Source of the DNA: an uncultured Caldilinea sp.
GTDB lineage: Bacteria; Chloroflexota; Anaerolineae; Caldilineales; Caldilineaceae
Length of the DNA stretch: 42,037 bases
Assembly: GCF_937128415.1 (NCBI RefSeq)
Contig: NZ_CAKZMJ010000022.1
Location: 1-42,037, forward strand
Reading direction: 5' to 3'
Positions 36,441-42,037 of the stretch are shown piece by piece. The notes under the pieces were generated by a model, which worked only from the letters and a program-made list of their open reading frames with translations, did no database searches and was not told where the DNA came from. The position numbers and the translations under genes are program-made. The first letter of the stretch is position 1; the number at the start of each line of letters is the position of its first letter.

Positions 36441-37418
36441 GTGTCGGAAAGTGCATCAACCGCCCAGGCGCTGGAGGTTGGGAAGGCGCGCTATCCAGAA
36501 GAAAAGGCGTCGTTGCGCAGCCTGCTCAGTCCGCTGCTTTTTATGGCGCCCGCCATCGTCCTTGTGGTGGTGTTCTTCTTCATTCCGGTCGTGATCGTGC
36601 TGGTCATCTCGCTGACCGATATGAGCACGGCGACGGGGTTCAACAACTGGAAATGGGTGCAATTCGACAACTACCTCAGGATCGCAACGCATCCCAACAC
36701 CCTTCCAGTCTTGCGCAACACGCTTATGTATGTGGCGCTCACCTTGGCCCTTTTCAACGTGGGCATGGCGCTGGTGATCGCGCTGTTGACCACGCATATC
36801 CCCAGGCGAAGCGGTTTTTTATTTCGGGCGTTGTGGTTGCTGCCGCGACTGACGCCTTCGGTTGTGTACATTATGATGTGGAAATATGTCGCCGCCGACG
36901 CGCCCTATGGGATTCTCAACCAACACCTGTTGGGCCCGCTCGGAATCCCGCCGACAAACTGGCTGCCTGCCCAGCCCTGGATTTTTGTCATTCTGACCAA
37001 CGGCTTTATCGGCGCATCGTTTGGCATGGTGATTTTCACCTCAGCCATCGAGTCCATCCCCCGCGATTACATGGTCGCGGCCCTGGTCGATGGCTGCTCC
37101 CTGTGGCAACGCATTCGCTACCTCATCCTCCCCCTGCTCCGCTGGCCGCTCCTTTTTGTCACGACCTATCAGACGCTTTCTCTGTTGACGTCCTTTGAGC
37201 AGATATTGCTGCTGACGGAGGGCCAATTCGGCACAGAGGTCTGGTCGCTGTGGGCGTACCAGCGGGCGCTCAGCAATTACTGGGGCAACTTTCAGTGGGG
37301 CTTCGGTGCAGCGTTGGCGGCCGTGCTGGTGCTGATCGGCGTCGTGATGGCGTTGGTCTATATGCGCTACTTCCAGTTCAATCAACTTGTCCAGGAACCC
37401 AAAATCGAGGCGCTCTAG
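36441..37418 (+). CDS. Sugar-type ABC transporter permease 1 (MalF/UgpA-like)
   Basis: This 325-residue inner-membrane protein has about six transmembrane segments (first: LLFMAPAIVLVVVFFFIPVVIVLVISL). The EAA loop that contacts the ATPase is visible as YMVAALVDGCSLWQRIRYLILP. The start is a GTG at 36441 with AAGGAAG upstream; an ATG at 36357 would include 28 residues encoded by leader sequence and is unlikely. It lies downstream of the intercistronic hairpin and 11 bases ahead of the second permease. Confidence 0.93.
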   Translation: MSESASTAQALEVGKARYPEEKASLRSLLSPLLFMAPAIVLVVVFFFIPVVIVLVISLTDMSTATGFNNWKWVQFDNYLRIATHPNTLPVLRNTLMYVALTLALFNVGMALVIALLTTHIPRRSGFLFRALWLLPRLTPSVVYIMMWKYVAADAPYGILNQHLLGPLGIPPTNWLPAQPWIFVILTNGFIGASFGMVIFTSAIESIPRDYMVAALVDGCSLWQRIRYLILPLLRWPLLFVTTYQTLSLLTSFEQILLLTEGQFGTEVWSLWAYQRALSNYWGNFQWGFGAALAAVLVLIGVVMALVYMRYFQFNQLVQEPKIEAL

Positions 37419-37429
37419 AGGAGGGGAAG

Positions 37430-38329
37430 ATGGAAGATCGTTTGGGGATGGGCGGTCGCTGGCGGGTGGCGATCCTTCTCTTGATTCTAACAATTTTAAC
37501 CGTGCCCATTCTTATTGGCTACGTGTGGATTCTGATCTCCACTTTTTCGCAGCGCACCTATGGCCTGATTCCGGTGGACGCTTCCGGGCAGGTGGGTGGG
37601 CTGACGCTGAGAAACTGGTCTTTCTTGTGGGAGGACCCCAACATCTGGAAAGTCACCTTGAACTCGTTGATCCTGGCGATCGGGTTGACGATCGGCGTGG
37701 TGCTGGTCTCCTCGATGGCCGGCTACGTCCTGTCGCGCATCAGTTTTCCAGGGCGCCGCGTCTTTCTGGGGACGACGCTGGTGTTGCACGCCTTCCCCAG
37801 CGTCACGCTGCTGATCGCCATCTTTTTTGTGCTGCGCTGGATCTCTCGCATTCCGATTTTAGGCCGGGACCTCCCCATCATCGGCGGCTTCGGATACAAC
37901 ACGCTGGGGGGAGTCATTCTCGTCATGCTTGCCTTGCAGTTGCCCCTGGGCGTCTGGCTGATGAAGGGCTTTTTCGACCACGTTTCATGGGACATGGAAC
38001 GCGCCGCCCTCATCGACGGATGTTCTCGCTGGCGCACCTGGTGGCAGATTCTTCTGCCGCAGATTCGGCCAGGCATTGCGGCGCTTGCCATTTTTTCGTT
38101 CATATCCGGTTGGAATGAATTTTTGATCCCCTACACCTATATCACCGATCAACAACAAAGCACCATTGCCGCCTATTTGAACAAGTTATTAAGCGACACT
38201 GCGCCAGTCAATTACAGCCAGGTGGCGGCCGTCGGCTTGTTTCAATTGATCCCTGTCATGCTTTTCTTCTTGTTCACGCAGGAATACCTGCTCAGCATTT
38301 TCGCCGGCGGCGCCAAAGGCGGCTCATGA
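37430..38329 (+). CDS. Sugar-type ABC transporter permease 2 (MalG/UgpE-like)
   Basis: This 299-residue inner-membrane permease pairs with the previous one. It has about six transmembrane segments (first: VAILLLILTILTVPILIGYVW) and the EAA loop MERAALIDGCSRWRTWWQILLPQIRPG. The MalG-type extracellular loop after the first segment is longer than in many relatives (TYGLIPVDASGQVGGLTLRN). The ATG at 37430 follows GAGGAGGGG. The stop is ten bases before the ATPase gene. Confidence 0.94.
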   Translation: MEDRLGMGGRWRVAILLLILTILTVPILIGYVWILISTFSQRTYGLIPVDASGQVGGLTLRNWSFLWEDPNIWKVTLNSLILAIGLTIGVVLVSSMAGYVLSRISFPGRRVFLGTTLVLHAFPSVTLLIAIFFVLRWISRIPILGRDLPIIGGFGYNTLGGVILVMLALQLPLGVWLMKGFFDHVSWDMERAALIDGCSRWRTWWQILLPQIRPGIAALAIFSFISGWNEFLIPYTYITDQQQSTIAAYLNKLLSDTAPVNYSQVAAVGLFQLIPVMLFFLFTQEYLLSIFAGGAKGGS

Positions 38330-38339
38330 GGGGTGAGCG

Positions 38340-39413
38340 ATGAAGGTAAAATTGGAAAATCTGACGAAACGTTGGGGTCCGGTGTACGCCGCCCGCGACA
38401 TCAATCTCGACATCAACGATGGCGAATTCGTCGCCTTCCTCGGCCCTTCCGGCTGTGGAAAGACGACGACGCTGTTGCTGATCGCCGGCATCTATAAACC
38501 CACCGCCGGACGCATCTTGTTCGATGACCGCGTGATGAACCAGGTTCCTCCGAAGAACCGCAACATCGGGATGGTCTTTCAAAGCTACGCCCTCTATCCG
38601 CACATGACCGTGTATGAGAACCTGGTCTTTCCGATGAAGCTGAAGCGGGTGCCGCCTGCCGAGATGAAAGCGCGCGCCCAACGCGTCGCCGAGATGCTGG
38701 GCATCAGCCAACTGCTCGATCGTCGGCCCGGCCAGTTGTCCGGCGGGCAGCAACAGCGCGTGGCGCTGGGGCGGGCCTTGACCAAACAACCCGATCTCCT
38801 GCTCTTCGATGAACCGCTCTCGAACCTGGACGCCCGCCTCCGTTTGTCTATGCGCGCCGAGATCAAACGCCTGCAGATGGACCTCGGCGTCACCGCAATC
38901 TATGTGACCCACGACCAGGTGGAGGCGATGACGATGGCGGATCGCGTCGCCGTCATGAAGGATGGACGGTTGCAGGCGTATTGTCCACCTAACGAACTGT
39001 ACGACCGTCCACGCACCCTCTTTATCGCCGGCTTTGTGGGCAACCCCCCTATGAACTTCATCGAAGTAGAGATCGTTCTGCGCGATGGCGTCTATCACGC
39101 GCAGCGGGCAGGCTTCGATCTCCCGTTGCTGGCCGAACGCGGCGGGCAGGCTGCGGGCCGCGGCCCTGTGATCCTGGGCATTCGACCGGAAGATGTTATG
39201 ATTGCAGAGGAAGGGATCGCCGGCGAAGTGTACGTCGTGGAGCCGCTAGGCCGCGACGATCTGATCGACGTCCGCCTCGGCGACGTGCATGTTCACGTGC
39301 TGGCCGATCCCAATCGCAGATGCAAAGTGGGCGACCGGGTCCACCTGCGCTTCAATACGCAAAAAATCCAATTGTTTGACCCAAAGACCGAGCAGTCATT
39401 GCTCTGGACATAA
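38340..39413 (+). CDS. ABC transporter ATPase (UgpC/MsmX/MalK-like)
   Basis: This 357-residue ATPase powers the two permeases. Walker A is GPSGCGKTT, Q-loop VFQSYALYPHMTV, signature LSGGQQQR, Walker B LLLFDEPLSNLDA, switch His in YVTHDQVEAM. The C-terminal TOBE/OB regulatory part (about 240-357) includes FVGNPPMNF and GIRPEDV. Family members such as MsmX can serve several transporters, but this one lies in an operon with its likely partners. GAGGGGTGAGCG precedes the ATG. The GDPD gene follows after 12 bases. Confidence 0.95.
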   Translation: MKVKLENLTKRWGPVYAARDINLDINDGEFVAFLGPSGCGKTTTLLLIAGIYKPTAGRILFDDRVMNQVPPKNRNIGMVFQSYALYPHMTVYENLVFPMKLKRVPPAEMKARAQRVAEMLGISQLLDRRPGQLSGGQQQRVALGRALTKQPDLLLFDEPLSNLDARLRLSMRAEIKRLQMDLGVTAIYVTHDQVEAMTMADRVAVMKDGRLQAYCPPNELYDRPRTLFIAGFVGNPPMNFIEVEIVLRDGVYHAQRAGFDLPLLAERGGQAAGRGPVILGIRPEDVMIAEEGIAGEVYVVEPLGRDDLIDVRLGDVHVHVLADPNRRCKVGDRVHLRFNTQKIQLFDPKTEQSLLWT

Positions 39414-39425
39414 CCCATTGGCTCT

Positions 39426-40913
39426 ATGATTCCTCAGTCTGAAGATTTATCCGACGTCCATTTGCGCACCTTATTGCAGACGGAGCAGCCGGAGGAAGCG
39501 CGCAGCCTTGCCGCGCGCTACGCGCCGATCCTTCGCTTCGATGCACGCGAGCCTTTTCCGCCGCTGGCGGTGGGATACACGCTCTTCCGCGAAGACGGCG
39601 ATTCACCCTCCTTTCCACGCCGCATCGAGCTGCGGAGGCCGGACAGTCCTCCTGCGGCGCTGGCCATCGAATACGCCATCTGGTGGGACTGGGACATTCA
39701 ACATTTATATGAGTTGGAGCACGTCTGGGTCTTCGTCGATGCCGAAGGCCGCGTCTGTCGAGGAGAGGCGAGCTGGCATGGCGGATGGCATGCCATGGCG
39801 TCGTCAGAGGGCGCGCTGCTGTTAGACGGAGATCACCTGATCGTCTTTTCCGAGCCGGGCAAGCATGCTTTTGCGCCGGACCCCCTCTGGTTCCACGAGC
39901 GTCGGGACGCTCGCACGCTGCGCGAGCAAACCACGCGTCGGGCCGGCTTCGGGGGCGTCTGGGTCACGCCGCTCTTCGAGCGCGAAATCCGACCGTTGCG
40001 CACACCCTACGCCAACACACTGGTGCGCACGCATTTGCAGCGCTGCGCATTCGAGCCTGCCTGGCAATTCACGAAAATCTTTCCCATCCAGGCCGAGCAG
40101 TTGATCCCCTGGAGCGCCTTGCAGCGCTGGATCCCCGAGCGGGTGGCGGGATGGATTCAACGGCTTGCTGAGGGGACGCCGCCGGAAGCCTTGCGCTTTC
40201 TGCGCATTGCGCATCGCGGGGCCTCAGCCTACGCGGCGGAGAATACGCTGGCGGCGTTTCGCAAGGCTGCCGAGCTGGGCGCCGACATGGTGGAGATGGA
40301 CGTCCAGCTCACACGCGATGGCGCGGCGGTGATCTTTCACGACCTTGTCGTGGACCATTTGACGGAAGGCCGAGGCGCCGTCAACGCTCTTTCCCTCGCC
40401 CAGCTGAGAAAGCTCACCGTGCCCGGCCCCGACGGCTCCCGCGAGCCGATTCCAACGCTCGAAGAGGCGATCGCCTGTTGCCTGGAGCATGATTTGGGCC
40501 TGTACATCGAAATCAAAGCAGGCGGAGCGGCGCCCGCCGTGGTGGAGGCGATGCAATGCTTTGACCTCAAGCATCAGGCGATCGTGGGATCGTTTCGCCC
40601 TGATTGGATCGCCGCAGTCAAACAATTCGATCCAGCCATTCCCACTTCGGTGCTTTTCAGCGCGCCCAACGTCGATCCGGTCAAACTTGCCCAGGCTGTC
40701 GGCGCCGATTACGTCCATCCGTGCTGGGAAGCGGCGGCTCCGCAGCCTCATCGCCTGCTTACTGCGGAATGGGTGAAGCAGGTGCGTCAGCATGGGCTGG
40801 GGATCATTCTGTGGCACGAGGAGCGGCCTGAGGAGATTGCTGCGTTGCGTCAAATCGGCGTGGACGGCGTCTGCAGCAACGCGCCGGATCTGCTTCTGGC
40901 AGCCGACATTTAG
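39426..40913 (+). CDS. Glycerophosphodiester phosphodiesterase with an unusual N-terminal domain
   Basis: The C-terminal half (about 260-495) is a GDPD TIM barrel that splits glycerophosphodiesters into glycerol 3-phosphate and an alcohol: RIAHRGASAYAAENTLAAF with the catalytic His, VEMDVQLTRDG, VIFHD with the second His, and YIEIKAGG. The N-terminal half (about 1-245) is not one I recognise with certainty. It contains YAPILRFDAREPFPPLAVGY, IWWDWDIQHLYELEHVWVFVD, ASWHGGWHAM and EPGKHAFAPDPLWF. The spacing of an aromatic-acidic-His strand, a His-rich loop and a GKHA motif recalls the NPP1/Vps62-type fold, with possible metal ligands. No signal peptide is visible, so it probably works in the cytosol on imported substrate. 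It is the last gene of the ABC operon, 12 bases behind the ATPase. Confidence 0.9.
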   Translation: MIPQSEDLSDVHLRTLLQTEQPEEARSLAARYAPILRFDAREPFPPLAVGYTLFREDGDSPSFPRRIELRRPDSPPAALAIEYAIWWDWDIQHLYELEHVWVFVDAEGRVCRGEASWHGGWHAMASSEGALLLDGDHLIVFSEPGKHAFAPDPLWFHERRDARTLREQTTRRAGFGGVWVTPLFEREIRPLRTPYANTLVRTHLQRCAFEPAWQFTKIFPIQAEQLIPWSALQRWIPERVAGWIQRLAEGTPPEALRFLRIAHRGASAYAAENTLAAFRKAAELGADMVEMDVQLTRDGAAVIFHDLVVDHLTEGRGAVNALSLAQLRKLTVPGPDGSREPIPTLEEAIACCLEHDLGLYIEIKAGGAAPAVVEAMQCFDLKHQAIVGSFRPDWIAAVKQFDPAIPTSVLFSAPNVDPVKLAQAVGADYVHPCWEAAAPQPHRLLTAEWVKQVRQHGLGIILWHEERPEEIAALRQIGVDGVCSNAPDLLLAADI

Positions 40914-40930
40914 GAGAGAGCGCCGCCCCC

Positions 40931-42037
40931 TCACTGTAATCTGCGCAGCATGAGAACCAATTTGTATTGGCGCGCATGTTTTTCAAGCAAACCGTTCAGA
41001 TAGTTCGCCCAGGCTATCTGGCGCTGATGCAACAGGTAGACTTCGCGGGCGCAGCGCAGCCATTCAATTGCGCTTTCGTAGTGTTTGGCCCTCTTCCCAT
41101 CCATGATGCTTTCCGCTCGTTGCTGATAGTGCTGAATGCACCAATCAGGATGCTCCATATGCGCTGCTTTGGCCACCTGCTCGAAGTAGGCGCTGTAGGG
41201 ATTGCGGTCGATGACGGCCATGGCCTGCGGCAACATCCGTTCGTAAAGATAAATAGGGATGACTCGCTCGTCGGTCACGCGCTGCAAATGCTCCAACAGA
41301 CGATCGCGCACCTGTGACCAGCGTTCGCCGGCCAAACGCCGCACCTGCTTGTAATCCTCCAGCTGCATAGCGCTCAGAAACGCAGTCTCCGCTGCGCTCT
41401 GCGCGAGCGTCAAATCGCCCATCGCCTCTGCTTGTTGGACAGTCCAGCGCGCCAGATCAAGGCGCCTCCCTCCAGCTTGCGACAATCCATGGGCTGCAAC
41501 CTCCAGGGCTGCGGCCATGCATCCTCGGTCGGCCAGGATCTGCGCCAGAGCGAGGAAATCGCTTGCGTCGACCAGGTGAAGGCGCGCCATCTCTATGGTC
41601 TGCTCCACCTGCCCCATGCGCGCCAGCATGTTGACGTGCGCAGCAAACAATCCTGCCGCCCTCGCCAAATGCAGATACTCCTGCAAACGCCCCTGACGCT
41701 CGAGAATTCTGAGCCGTATCTGGGTCAAGGAGTCGTTCGGTTCGGAAACATCGCCCTCTTCCGCCGGGATGCGCCCTTGCAATACAGCGACCAAAGGCGG
41801 ATGATCCCATCCTTGCTCCAGGGCGAGCCTCACTATCTCGACCTCCGGCAGAGTCTGGTCCCATGCTTCCACAACCTGCAACCATTCCGCTCGCTCCGCC
41901 GGTGAGAGGTCCATGCTGAGCAACGCCTCGGCCAGCAGCTCGGTCAGCTCCTCTCCTTTCTCGTGAAGTGCGAGCTCGTTTACTTCATAAATCCAGTCTT
42001 CCAGGTCTTCGACCTCTACAACCCATTGCTCGATCAC
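40931..42037 (-). CDS. C-terminal part of a probable SWIM zinc-finger protein (truncated by window)
   Basis: The frame runs from the window end to the stop at 40931, 368 residues, all predicted helical. The final segment (AIEWLRCAREVYLLHQRQIA ... YLNGLLEKHARQYKL) and the helical-repeat body (LARAAGLFAAHVNMLARMGQ ... DASDFLALAQILADRG) resemble the C-terminal region of bacterial SWIM zinc-finger proteins. The N-terminal zinc-binding SWIM motif would be outside this window, so the assignment rests on the tail only. It converges with the GDPD gene, with 17 bases between their stops. The GTG at the very edge is not a real start. Confidence 0.6.
   Translation of the reverse strand: MIEQWVVEVEDLEDWIYEVNELALHEKGEELTELLAEALLSMDLSPAERAEWLQVVEAWDQTLPEVEIVRLALEQGWDHPPLVAVLQGRIPAEEGDVSEPNDSLTQIRLRILERQGRLQEYLHLARAAGLFAAHVNMLARMGQVEQTIEMARLHLVDASDFLALAQILADRGCMAAALEVAAHGLSQAGGRRLDLARWTVQQAEAMGDLTLAQSAAETAFLSAMQLEDYKQVRRLAGERWSQVRDRLLEHLQRVTDERVIPIYLYERMLPQAMAVIDRNPYSAYFEQVAKAAHMEHPDWCIQHYQQRAESIMDGKRAKHYESAIEWLRCAREVYLLHQRQIAWANYLNGLLEKHARQYKLVLMLRRLQ

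Overview
The window is high-GC bacterial chromosome, about 60% GC or more by eye. It carries many secreted proteins with long Thr/Pro/Ala-rich linkers, an SpvB/Rhs-type giant surface protein, a LysM-fasciclin protein, fused EcfA ATPases, and dispersed intergenic palindromes. My best guess is a Chloroflexota member of the Anaerolineae/Caldilineae type. This is inferred from gene content and style, not from a marker gene. I see no rRNA, tRNA, CRISPR array, transposase or phage gene.

Layout. 1-3851 (minus): 5' three-quarters or less of a giant secreted SpvB/Rhs-like protein, cut by the window edge. 3985-4488 (minus): DNA alkyl transferase of the Ogt type. 4489-5363: gene-free and packed with repeats. 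5364-8708: class A penicillin-binding protein. 8973-12581: two secreted surface proteins, one with three tandem repeats and one with LysM plus FAS1 domains. 12750-15245: DinG-type helicase. 15320-16363: proline dehydrogenase. 16428-16682: remnant of a MntA-HepT toxin-antitoxin pair. 17147-17190: run of 44 A. 17204-21206: class I aminotransferase, histidine phosphatase, ABC-F ATPase.

From 34552 down to 21370 every gene is on the minus strand: proB, a fused double EcfA, EcfT, an M20 deacylase, a P1 (DmpA/BapA-type) aminopeptidase, an ECF S component, an M20 dipeptidase, a GAF histidine kinase with a degenerate receiver, and an ADP-forming acyl-CoA ligase fused to a GNAT acetyltransferase. The ECF transporter parts are interleaved with amide-bond hydrolases. 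I read this as a candidate uptake-and-hydrolysis system for an amide or peptide-like vitamin precursor.

From 34848 to 40913 (plus) lies a tight sugar-type ABC operon: lipoprotein binding protein, two permeases, UgpC/MsmX-like ATPase, then a glycerophosphodiester phosphodiesterase with an unusual N-terminal domain. This resembles a ugpBAEC-ugpQ system for glycerophosphodiesters. The window ends in the C-terminal part of a probable SWIM zinc-finger protein on the minus strand.

Sequence-scale signals worth attention are: a family of imperfect palindromes found between genes, with versions embedded in the reading frames of the PBP and the fused EcfA; a 111-bp tandem repeat built from hairpins; two near-identical long hairpins at convergent or operon ends; and probable leaderless promoters for dinG and proB.
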